Source: Dendrobium chrysotoxum (taxonomy: Eukaryota > Streptophyta > Magnoliopsida > Asparagales > Orchidaceae). Taken from it: 64,000 bases of DNA. The DNA is taken from assembly GCA_019925795.1 (NCBI GenBank), contig CM034300.1, forward strand, positions 76,363,021-76,427,020. Direction: 5' to 3'. Under the pieces are notes generated by a model. It saw only the letters and a program-made list of their open reading frames with translations, was not told where the DNA came from and made no database searches. Positions 55,120-64,000 of this stretch are shown one piece after another. Position numbers and translations under genes: made by a program. How positions within the stretch are numbered: the stretch's first letter is position 1; each line of letters opens with the position of its first letter.

Positions 55120-56184
55120 AATAAATTAGTTAAATATTTTTTTCTGAAAAGTAATTAAATTTAAATTTCTCTCTGCAGTGCATTAGTAAGAAAATAAAAC
55201 TTTGCTTATTTTTTTTTTAATAAAGTTTTTGCCCATTTTTTGGTGGTCTAGAATACTTTTTTTTAGCATATTAGGGGATTTGAAAGTGGGATCAGCAGGA
55301 GGAATTTCTTCCCTCAACTAACGAGCCGCGTGAGTGATCCCGGTCCATAATACTTTAGGAGTACAACGGGAAAAATTATTGTTCCAATCATATTTGAATG
55401 TTATTTGAATCATGTACGAACATGACTTAAATATTATTTGAATATGGTTCAAGTCATATTAACATGACTTAATTATATCCTGACTATTTATTTTAAACTT
55501 TAATCAAAAATTGACATTCTTGTACTACCGAAAAATGGAGTGACCAATTAATCGCATGGATACAGATTTTCCTTGAAGATCTTATAAATTTCATATATGC
55601 ATTGTCAGAGATTTATCAAAGTTCACTAAGGCTATGTTTGGGAAGGCTTTCTTACTGCTTCTTAAAACAGCTTTTTAGTAAAAAAATTAAATACTAGTAA
55701 ATGGGTGAAGTCTTCTAATTTTGTACATACCTTGGAGATAAAAGTAATAACCTAAGATATAAAGAATATATGGATAACTCCTATCTTATGATGGTTATAG
55801 CCAAAAAAGTATCTCTAATTCAATGGTTGTTGATATAATAGCATCATACTTAAATTTGTAATTAGTCCAATTTTAGGTTTGATAGCTTTTGAGAGCAATG
55901 AGGAATTAAATCAAATACTACATATCTATGTGATGAAAATTAATGTTCAATTCAATGTGGAAAAATCAGGTAAAAAGTATGGCATATCCACCACACTTTT
56001 AGAGAAATACTCATAGAGCTTGTGAACTAAAAATTTAACAAACTCCAAGAATCTGATATCATGACACATTTATACAATGGATGTTAGATCAAAAGATCAC
56101 TAACAAGTTCAATCGTGGCTCGATAAACATATAATTAAGAAGAATCTCATTAGATTTGATACTAATATGATGCTAAAGATTTTC
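55120..56184. other. AT-rich intergenic DNA
   Basis: No gene recognised. 55631-55690 carries one end of the GTTTGGGACAGC MITE family (TATGTTTGGGAAGGCTTTCT). 55980-56180 has no identified feature. Confidence 0.45.
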
Positions 56185-56189
56185 ATATC

Positions 56190-56919
56190 TGATACGTCAC
56201 CAAAAATCATTTTGATCTGGCATGAATCTCGAGGCATATTTGAATTAAAAACCTTCAAAATTCAATGTATGACCATATGAACTCCGATCTCAGCAAACTT
56301 GCAATTAAACTGAACGTTTCGACAAGACGAACCTATGACACCAAAATCGGTCAAATCTAAATCCAACGAACCCACCCACGATCACGTAATTCTAACATCA
56401 TTAAGGCACTTAAAAGTTTGATAAAAGCTCTATGATCAAAGGAATCAATATGAAATGTAGGATGGAGCACTCCTAATTTACCATGATTTTTTTCATATTT
56501 ATGTAGCATGTCACTCCTAAAAATCTATAAATATGCCCTCATTCTTCACAAAATGAGGGAAAAAAAGGGAGAACAAGAGAGAACTATCTAGCATTTTCCA
56601 GCCATCGTCGCCACCGCCAACCACCATTTATTGCCACCGACAACCACCATCATCACCGACGATCGGCATCAAAAACCACCACCATCTCCAGAATACTGAC
56701 AAGATTTTGACCCTGTTGTTGACATTTGATCTGTGTATTCTTCCTCTTCTTCAATAGAGAAGAAAGGAGGATTTTTGTATGTAGTGAATTCTGCAACTGA
56801 GCTAGGCCTCTACAAAAATTTTATGGTCCTATCATTTTTATTTGTTCGTGTTGAATCTTTTTTCACTACTAAGACATGAAATATAATTCCTACCGACTTA
56901 AATTTTCTAGCACGCAACA
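56190..56919 (+). mobile_element. Solo LTR of the Gag-only lineage
   Basis: 730 bp, starting TGATACGTCACCAAAAATCA and ending CGCAACA, with a perfect 5-bp target duplication ATATC (56185-56189, 56920-56924). It aligns with the minus-strand LTRs of copies 1-3 (CATGAATCTCGAGG, ACTCCGAT, TCTAACATCATTAAGGCACTT) and has a TATA box CTATAAATATGCC at about 56525. Strong divergence makes it old. The solo form implies LTR-LTR recombination. Confidence 0.85.
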
Positions 56920-57408
56920 ATATCAGATATGAAAATAGACTTAAGTATTGATTTATCCTATAATAAGTCTTTGTGATGTCACAAGCAAACTATCACTTGT
57001 ATAAGAGAGTTCTCCAAAATATCCTTCCAAAATTTATTGTCATATTTAATTATGCAAAATATGAAAAATCCATGAATAATCATTGATCTTAAGCTTGAGA
57101 GTGATGGAAGTTTTCAGCATGTTACTTCTACTTCGGTGTTTTTGTTCAAAGCTTTAAAAATACATGCTGCCCAGTGTTAAATGCGTTGAAATATTTTTGA
57201 TTGTATACTATCAAGATACTTCGCTTGTGATAACAACATAAGATGCCAATCCTCAAATTTATCTAATGATAATTATAGTAGTTGAATCATAATATTATAA
57301 TAATATTCCCACAAGCTCTAGAGAAAAATCAAAGGTAGCAAATCTTCACAACAAGAGTATAATTTATCCTTCAATCTTTACATGAAATCCTAGTCCAAGA
57401 TAATATGT

Positions 57409-57985
57409 ATGATAAAAGCCTTCATGTTTTTTGGACTACTTGGTGTTGTTTTTGTTGTTGGTGTTGGGGCTAGCTGGGGTCTTTATCCTATTTGCTTGTT
57501 TTGTTTTTTGCTGGCCTATGTTGGCTGGTTTTCTTTGGCCTGGTTGGGTGTTGGGGGGTCTATTTTTCCTGTGGGGGTGTGGCTATTTTCTCTTGTAGGT
57601 TTTCGTGGCTCCTATAGTTTCCTCCTGTATGGTCCTTATGGATGGACTTCTCTTCTGCATCCTTCTGTTATATTTGGCTAGGGGTTGCTTTCCCTATTTC
57701 GGGCTTTGCTTTGTATTGGGTTGCTGGCCTTGAGGCTCTTGTGGTTTTTCCTGAATGGATGGTCCCTCTTCTGCTTCCGTCAGTTGTTTGTGGCTCCCTG
57801 GTTCTCTAGTTCAGTTTTATTTGTCGTCTTTGAATTTTCTTTTTTGCTTTTCCATTATAATAGGTAGAACCAATGGCTCATAGGTTTTTCTTCAAAAGCT
57901 ATATTTTTTAGAGAGCTTTTGGTTATTTAAGGTCTTTGTACTTTTTCTTGAATTTAAAGCGTAGGCTCCTATGCATGACTTGCAA
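57409..57985 (+). mobile_element. LINE 3' region fragment
   Basis: T/G-rich sequence with a 90-codon frame of low-complexity hydrophobic residues that I do not regard as a gene. The end (GGCTCATAGGTTTTTCTTCA, TTTTTTAGAGAGC, TTGTACTTTTTCTTG) matches the tail at 41560-41690. 56925-57400 before it holds nothing identifiable. Confidence 0.45.
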
Positions 57986-57989
57986 CACT

Positions 57990-58960
57990 ATATGATGAGA
58001 GATCATTATCTATAGGCTCAAAAATTGAAGCCAACATGCAAATCCCAAAACTTCAATGAGAGCAACAATCTAGTTCATTAGATCAATCATCTATAAATAA
58101 AAAATATTTTGAAATTATTTTTTTTCTAACTATTGAGTCATAATTAATAATACTTTTGTAACACTAATGCTATAATAAAATATCTTTAAAATAAGTATAT
58201 GAGTTTAGGCTAAAAAAATTACCTATAAGAAACTATCATAGATTGAATATCAAAATGGTGGAATTAAAAAAAAAAAAAGGATAAGAACACCCTTCAAAAG
58301 ATTGTGATTATTTTATTTTATTTATCATTAATGAATTCCTCATCTCAGCCGTCCAATTCTATTTTGACGGTAAGAGATCCACAAATATGGGAGTAATTGA
58401 GCATGCAATTGTCTAGGGGGTTGGAGAGTTCAAAGGCATGGTCCAATACTGCTGCTAGAAGAACAATGAATATATTAATTAATCAATAATTTCAAGGATT
58501 AAAATAATAGGAAAATATATTATATATATATTCTGATTTAAATTAAAATAACTAAATTTTGAGCAGTAAATAAATTTTAATTTAACACAAATTAACTTTA
58601 CATAAATTTTAAAATTAATATGTATGAAATTACTCATTAAATTAAATATTTGACAGATCTGATTTAATAATTAAGTATTGAAATTTAAATATTAATAAAT
58701 CATATTTTAAATTTATATTTATGTTAATATAATGCATGATATCATTGTTAAATAATTATTATTTTTTTAATTAAAAGTATATGTATTTAGGCTAAAATAT
58801 CTAATTTAGGCTAAAGAAAATACGCTTTTCACTACAAAATGAGGTATTTAGTATTTATTTGAAATAAATATATTTAGGAAGTATATTTCTATTCTATTTT
58901 GGAAGTACAAATCACCATTGCTAAGCTTTTAATTCAGATTAAACGTAGCTTATTTTGGTC
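57990..58960. other. AT-rich intergenic DNA
   Basis: No gene or clear repeat recognised. An A run (about 12) lies at 58266 and a short (TA)n at about 58520. Confidence 0.4.
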
Positions 58961-58965
58961 TTTTT

Positions 58966-59090
58966 TTTTTTAGCTTTGATTATCTATCACAAGGTCTTAG
59001 GTTTGAGTCATGCCACGTGATGTATGAATAAATTTGCATTAATTGATTTAAATATATAAAAAAATTCATATTAAAAAGAAAAAATCACTA
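58966..59090 (+). mobile_element. SINE, 5'-truncated
   Basis: Box B-like AGGTTTGAGTC at about 59010, then ATTAATTGATTTAAATATAT and AAAAAAATTCATAT, the same tail as the SINE at 28600-28757. Confidence 0.5.
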
Positions 59091-59103
59091 AGGTCGTTAA
59101 ATA

Positions 59104-59268
59104 GTGAAATTATTCTGTGCGGTCACCGGACGCCGTCCAGAGACGAATCAGGATACGCCACATTACCTTTTTACTATATCTCAGTGCTGTGTACCGTTGT
59201 GTACAGAATGATATAATACATCTTGATTTACCTCCGAACTATCTGGTGACTGCACAGAATAATTTCAC
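59104..59268. mobile_element. Mutator-type MITE, 165 bp
   Basis: Ends GTGAAATTATTCTGTGCGGT and, inverted, GTGAAATTATTCTGTGCAGT. A perfect 9-bp target duplication CGTTAAATA (59095-59103, 59269-59277) points to the Mutator superfamily. It is too short to encode a protein. Confidence 0.9.
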
Positions 59269-59459
59269 CGTTAAATAATGGCATGTGATATGCATTTGTG
59301 TGAGCAAAATATAAAATATTTCTCTTATGAATATAAAGCAGACAAGAATTCTGCCAGATTGCAGCTTAATTAAATGTTGCACCTTCCGAGCTTTAAACTA
59401 CCTTATCACATTATTTGTTTATGGTTCTGTCTTACTGGTTGATTCAGTTTGACATGACT

Positions 59460-60300
59460 CTTGCTAATAAAGTTCAAATAAAAAAAAATTAATTTTTTTT
59501 GAAACATTTAGGTCAATTGAGATAAACTTATATACACATCGCATATATAAGATTCAAAGCTAAGATATTTTGACTAGGGGTGTCAAAACTGGTTGACCGG
59601 TCAGGTTTGGGTCGAACCCAAGTTGACCCGGGTTTAAACGGGTCAGCCCGAACTGTTTTTGCAAACGGTTCAGGTATTTCAACTCGGACCCGACCAATAC
59701 GGGTTGCCGAGTTGACCCGACACGACCCGCGAACCCGTATGATTCAAAAAAATGGGAGTGCAACATCTGGCACTCAGGGAAGGTGGCACAATGGTCGGCG
59801 GTGCAGGCGCGACCTGGTGGTGTGGAGTCGACGTCGACCTCAAACGGTCTGGGCGGCGAACAGACACATCGGAGTTCAGACCGGACGCGACTGGGTCTCG
59901 CCGTCTCGTGACCGAATGGCTGACGTGAACGGTGGAGCCGGACTGCGGAGGTCTAGACGCGACTGGGTCTCGACGTCTCGTGACCAGACGTCCGGATGGC
60001 TGACGTGAACGGCGCCGCGGATGAATGCAACTGGTTCGTGAATCACGCCTGACTCGACACAGCGACGGTTTGAAACGGCGGATGGATTTACCGGGTCAAA
60101 TCGGGTTGACCTGCCGGTTGTCGGGTCAACCCAAACCCGACCTATTTTTCAAACGGGTCAGAAATCCGAACCCAGACCTGGACTTTTCCAAGTCAGGTCC
60201 GGGTCGGGTTTCGAGTCGTGTCAATTTTTGACACCCCTAATTTTGATTGATAGTCAAAGCTCTTAACCAATATATCAAGATGAGTTGCATAAAAAGTCTG
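59460..60300 (-). mobile_element. SINE on the minus strand, interrupted by a hAT element
   Basis: Outside the hAT insertion, the minus strand reads TATTGGTTAAGAGCTTTGAC (tRNA-like, about 60265) and then, beyond the insertion, TCTTAGCTTTGAATCTTA, TTATCTCAATTGACCTAAAT and an A-rich tail near 59480-59500. Same family as 28600-28757. Confidence 0.55.
59575..60239. mobile_element. Non-autonomous hAT element, 665 bp
   Basis: Ends TAGGGGTGTCAAAACTGG and TTTTTGACACCCCTA. The 8-bp target duplication is ATTTTGAC / ATTTTGAT (59567-59574, 60240-60247; one change). Near both ends it repeats GACCCGGGTT and CGGGTCAACCC words, and the centre is GC-rich, as in the relative at 32250-32934. Frames inside are not genes. 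Confidence 0.88.
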
Positions 60301-60301
60301 T

Positions 60302-60728
60302 AAGAGATATAAAATATATTTATTATATATTATTGATTTTAAATGACTATTAAAATAAGATTTGATCAAGGTGCGATCAAAACTCAAATATGGTTCGAAT
60401 TATATTTTGTAGCCCTCAAAATCTCTTTAGAAGTTACATTTGATTGCATAAAATTCCACAGAGACCGTTTTTATCAACTTCTCAGCTTATATCTATTGTA
60501 TAATGAATGTTTAGGGTTTTCTATTGAATTATACTCTGTTGTGTTATGAATATTTAGTATATCTTTTGAATTATACTCTTTTGTGTTATAACAATTTGTT
60601 ATGTCTTCTGAATTGCACTCTATTGTATCTATTTATTTCTTAAAATAAATTTTCAAGCATTTTTTTCGAATATATTCCAAGATTTGTTTCTCGCCAAATG
60701 CTCAAATCTATTAACTCTTAATAAAAGG
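60302..60728. other. AT-rich intergenic DNA
   Basis: Two TTTTGAATTATACTCT-like repeats with GTTATGAATATTTAG at about 60525-60630. No gene recognised. Confidence 0.45.
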
Positions 60729-60910
60729 TTTGTTTGGGACAGCTAAGGTTTTTTGTAAAAGCTATAAAATTATTGTGAAGAAAGCAGTTTTTTGAAAAGC
60801 AACTTTCTAACACAGAAATTTCTGAAAAATAAAGAAAAAGCAGTAGTCAAATAAAAATTATGATTGTGATCTAAAAAATAAAATAATAAAAAAGTTATCC
60901 CGAACAAAAT
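60729..60910. mobile_element. MITE copy, about 180 bp, GTTTGGGACAGC family
   Basis: Left TTTGTTTGGGACAGCTAAGG and right AAAAAGTTATCCCGAACAAA are inverted repeats. The interior has paired GAAAGCAG / AAAGCAGTAGTCAAATAAAA blocks. Confidence 0.7.
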
Positions 60911-61299
60911 CATACCTCTCCGAATATAAACAAAGAATGAAATAATAAAGTCTCCACTGATGGTTGATGATTTGTCTGTATCAGCTTTCAAATATAATAG
61001 CAAAAGTATCTATTCATTTTAATTTTATAAAATTAGTGCTACAGGTAATTATGTAATTTTTAAGATGATTTGATTATTGATTATATGCATCGTTTTTTGC
61101 AATTAATTATTTAATTGGAAAAGAATTGTAATTTGAATTCATAATTTATTGATGAGTGGCATAAGTGTTAAAAGTAAATTTTGAGTGGACGTTTCTTTGA
61201 TTTCCAACCATCCTTAATGTTTTAGTATATGATGGATAATTAAATTATTTTAATAAATAATAATAATAATAATAATCGGTTTAAAAGTTTTTTTTTTCC
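60911..61299. other. AT-rich intergenic DNA with a TAA microsatellite
   Basis: An AATAAT microsatellite at about 61254-61275. No gene. Confidence 0.5.
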
Positions 61300-62043
61300 T
61301 ATGGTAGAGTATACTTAAACATTATACAAAAATTCAGTACAAACATATATAAAAGATGGCCGCAAAAATATTGAAATTTTTACATAAAAAGTTTGAAAAA
61401 GGGAAATGCTAGAGGACATGACCCAATTAAAATGATTCTACCAGTATTTATTATCAATTATAAATAATGTCATTTCTTGTGGGAAAAGTGTTGAGACAAT
61501 TAAATAGATATAAATGGAACTTGTGATAAAAATTAGAAGAGTCTTGTAGCATGAAAGTAGTATTTAAAAGATTTTTTGTTGTTGATTTGGTCATTCTACT
61601 TTTGAGGAGGAAAGATCATAGATCAAGAAGTATAGCATAAAGCTTGGTGCCACGGGGTCGGTCTACCATGATTTGATGGTGATAGCCTAACAATAGTGGT
61701 CCAATAGCGGAGTTCCATTGCTAATAATTCGTGGATGGTGGTCCAACGGCGATAATCAAATGGCGGTGGTCCGAGGGAGCTTTATGAGTCCTCAAGTTTT
61801 TTAGCTTTATTGAATCTCAAGCCAATAGTCTCCTTCTTATAGAAAGTGGAGGTCTATTTATGATTTTTTTAGAGTGGTTTGCTTCTTAAATATATTCAAA
61901 ATCTATAACACTTCATCAAACTGCCCATATTAATTACCTTAATCATATATTAGGTTTTTTTTATATTTAAGTATCTTAATGATGTCAAAATTGAATAATT
62001 TTGGGCTCGTTTGATTTGTCTTGCAAGAAACCCTATTTGTTAT
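61300..62043 (-). mobile_element. Older LTR of the Gag-only lineage, interrupted at 62043
   Basis: Plus-strand order matches the LTRs of copies 1-3: TTTGAAAAAGGGAAATGCTA, GACATGACCCAATTAAAATG, AGGTCTATTTATGATTTTTT (TATA region), CTTAATGATGTCAAAATTGA and TGGGCTCGTTTGATTTGTCT. It is highly diverged and stops where copy 3 begins, so copy 3 appears to have inserted into it. Its remainder should lie beyond the window. Confidence 0.7.
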
Positions 62044-63596
62044 TGTTGCGGACTCAAATATACGCGGAGATAGAGTTAGATTTCCGTCTCAGCGTTGTAC
62101 GTATATCCAGCACACAAACAGAAGAATGAAAGAACACCAATATTTTTACGTGGAAAGCCCTGAAAAAGGGAAAAACCACGGGGTCACGCCCAGTTGAAAA
62201 AGTCCCACTAGTGTTGTATGAAATACACGAGGCTGATTCGTCCGTTAAATTCAGGACGATCAGATTACAATGAGTATCAGTTAAGCAGAGTTCCGACGTC
62301 ACTCGGGTGTCTAGCAGAATTCCGGCGTCACTTGGAAAGAATTCCGGCGTCACTCGGGCGTCGGGTAGAATTACGGCGTCGGGCAGAATTCCGACGTTGC
62401 TCCGGTGTCCCTCGGGCGCCTGGTGGTGCTCTGGCAATGCTCCGGTGGTGTTCCGGCGGAGTTTCGGCGAAGTTCCGGCGGTGTTCCGGCGATGGTCGAG
62501 GAGGAGTTGTTCCCTCCTAGACATCTCTTCTCTTCTTCTTCTTCTCTTCTTCTCTTCTTGGCTTTGGTCCCTTCTTAAGAGAAAAGAGGGGCTATTTATA
62601 GTTTTTTTAGAGTGGCATAGCCCGTAAATAGATGAGGGATCAGGGGCAAATAAGGAGTGATCCGGATGAACGGCTGATATTGAATCCCTTGATCGTGAAC
62701 CTTTTATTGAGCATTTTAAGGTCTTAATGATATCAGAATTCTCCGATCTTAGGCTCGTTGGATTTGTCTCGTCGAGCCGCTCGATTCGACTATAAGCCCG
62801 TCAAAATTGGAGACCGTTTGGTAACTCAAATTGTTGTTCGAGGCTTCCAACAGTGCTTTGGGTACTTTATTTGGACTCATTTGGGCTTGGGTTGAGTCGA
62901 ATTTGGTGTCGTTGGGTTCGTATTTCCGAGATGCTCAGTTCGACTATAAGCTTGCTGAAATCGGAGTTTAAATGGTCTTCGAATTAATTTTTGAAGTTTC
63001 CAACTTGAGTTTTTCCTCGAGAATTGTGCCTGATCAAGATAATTTTTTGGTGATATATCAGTTGCCCCCCTATTTTTGGACGTCGAAGCTCCACGAGTCC
63101 GAAAATACTTGTTACGGTATTTTACATTGGCCGAATCGTAAAAAATTGCGTTCAAAAAGATAAAATTTTCCTCAAACTTGATTGTAGGGGCCTCGTTGAG
63201 CTCCGTAAGTGTCAAAATTGAGTCAGGAACGTTGAAAAACGTGTCCGGGGACCCCAAAAACGTTGAATTTGGACAGCCCGGCCCAAAAATCGGAACCCAA
63301 GAACCCGTAGGCGGTCGAACCAGGCGGCCGCCACTGGCGGCGGCGCGCGGAATTGGGCCAGCCTGGCCCGCGTCGGGGCCGCCCGTGGCCCGCCTGGCCC
63401 GCTCCTGGGCCCGTCCGCGGCTGGCCGAGGCATTCGGCCGCGCCGTTTGGCCAGTCTGTTTGGCCGGCGGTTAGGAAACCGCCGGCCGGTTTTAATTAAA
63501 TTTTTTTTTATGTCGCGGGGCCCAAAAAATTTCGAAAAATTTAAAAAAATTCAGGGAATTTAATAAAATTTTGGAATCCTCCCCCCTCAAAAATAC

Positions 63597-63605
63597 TATA
63601 AATAG
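63597..63605 (+). promoter_or_regulatory. TATA-like box opposite to the element, copy 3
   Basis: TATAAATAG on the plus strand, preceded by CCTCCCCCCTCAAAAATAC and followed by CCCCCCAGGGCTTAGGAG. Confidence 0.45.
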
Positions 63606-63654
63606 ACCCCCCAGGGCTTAGGAGAAACTCGCCCCTTCTTCCTTTCTCCCTCTG

Positions 63655-64000
63655 GCTTTTGGCATTTTGAGGCCTTCCGTCGTTTTTGAGTAGGTGACTT
63701 TCCCTACTTAACTCGGCGCCCCTCCCTTTGCGCAGAAGTTAGAGTATTCCTCTCTTCTCCCCTCTAGTTTCTGGCATTTTGAGGCCTTCCGCCGTTTTTG
63801 AGTAGGTCACTTTCCCTACTTGACTCGGCGCCCCTCCCTTTGCGTAGAAGTTAGAGTATTCCTCTCTTCTCCCCTCTAGTTTCTGGCATTTTGAGGCCTT
63901 CGGCCGTTTTTGAGTAGGTGACTTTCCCTACTTGACTCGGCGCCCCTCCCTTTGCGCAGATGTTAGAGTATTCCTCTCTTCTCCCCTCTAGTTTCTGGCA
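63655..64000. repeat. 112-bp tandem repeat (copy 3), continuing past the window
   Basis: The GAGTAGGT core is at 63688, 63800 and 63912, exactly 112 bp apart, each followed by CCCTACTT and GGCGCCCCTCCCTTTGCG. Confidence 0.9.

Larger units (their letters stand above)
62044..64000 (-). mobile_element. Gag-only LTR retrotransposon, copy 3 (partial)
   Basis: Same family and orientation, running off the right end. The 3' LTR is 62044-63060 (1017 bp, TATA box CTATAAATAG at 62601-62592). The polypurine tract follows at 63061, then a GC-rich block at about 63300-63490, the opposite-strand TATA-like box and the start of the 112-bp array. It is visibly more diverged from copies 1 and 2 than they are from each other, so it is older or another subfamily. 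Gag and the 5' LTR are outside. Confidence 0.92.

Noticed and set aside
57409..57867. Two adjacent hydrophobic open frames that could suggest a membrane protein
   Set aside because: The T/G-rich low-complexity DNA matches LINE tails elsewhere in the window; hydrophobicity follows from the T-rich codons.
59580..60008. 142-codon open frame
   Set aside because: It starts in the terminal repeat of a hAT element and runs through its GC-rich core; not a transposase.

Overview
The window is nuclear DNA of a flowering plant, probably a monocot. Two intact host genes are visible: a BZR1/BES1 brassinosteroid transcription factor at 19951-21334 (minus, two exons) and a plastid geranylgeranyl diphosphate synthase at 46287-47354 (minus, one exon). 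The GC-rich 5' half of the synthase and the high density of Ty3/gypsy, LINE, SINE and MITE sequence fit a monocot, but the species cannot be fixed from the sequence alone. A third, dead host gene lies at about 17560-18372: a frameshifted DNA-3-methyladenine glycosylase I relative.

Layout: 1-12120 is a decayed Tat-lineage Ty3/gypsy retrotransposon on the plus strand (gag, protease, RT, RNase H, a second archaeal-type RNase H, integrase). Its coding region stays in one frame for 8.4 kb but carries eight stop codons. Downstream of integrase it has a repeat-rich tail with three conserved hairpins. 12113-17500 is its probable 3' LTR plus other repeat DNA with two sets of repeated hairpins. 17.5-21.4 kb is the genic island. 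22.3-33.9 kb is a museum of small transposons: a 1.7 kb Mutator-like foldback with a 9-bp target duplication, LINE and SINE pieces, a hAT element and a 5'-truncated RTE LINE.

From 34 kb the window is dominated by one non-autonomous LTR family that encodes only Gag (TR-GAG type, Tat-like Gag). There are two complete copies on the minus strand (34052-40678 and 48204-55114), each with matched LTRs and a perfect 5-bp target duplication, and a third copy running off the right end (62044-64000). Three degenerate LTRs of the same lineage also occur (28844-29697, 56190-56919, 61300-62043), so the lineage has been active here more than once. The complete copies carry about 3 kb of non-coding sequence between gag and the 3' LTR, with three tandem arrays (112, 65 and 86 bp units), a GC-rich block and a conserved TATA-like box on the opposite strand. 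Copy 1 sits inside a MITE, and an RTE LINE (42259-44873) sits inside another MITE of the same family, which gives a readable insertion history.

The host genes do not form a functional group. The retrotransposon proteins would act together: Gag makes particles, while protease, RT/RNase H and integrase must come from an autonomous relative for the Gag-only family. The pol genes visible here are broken.
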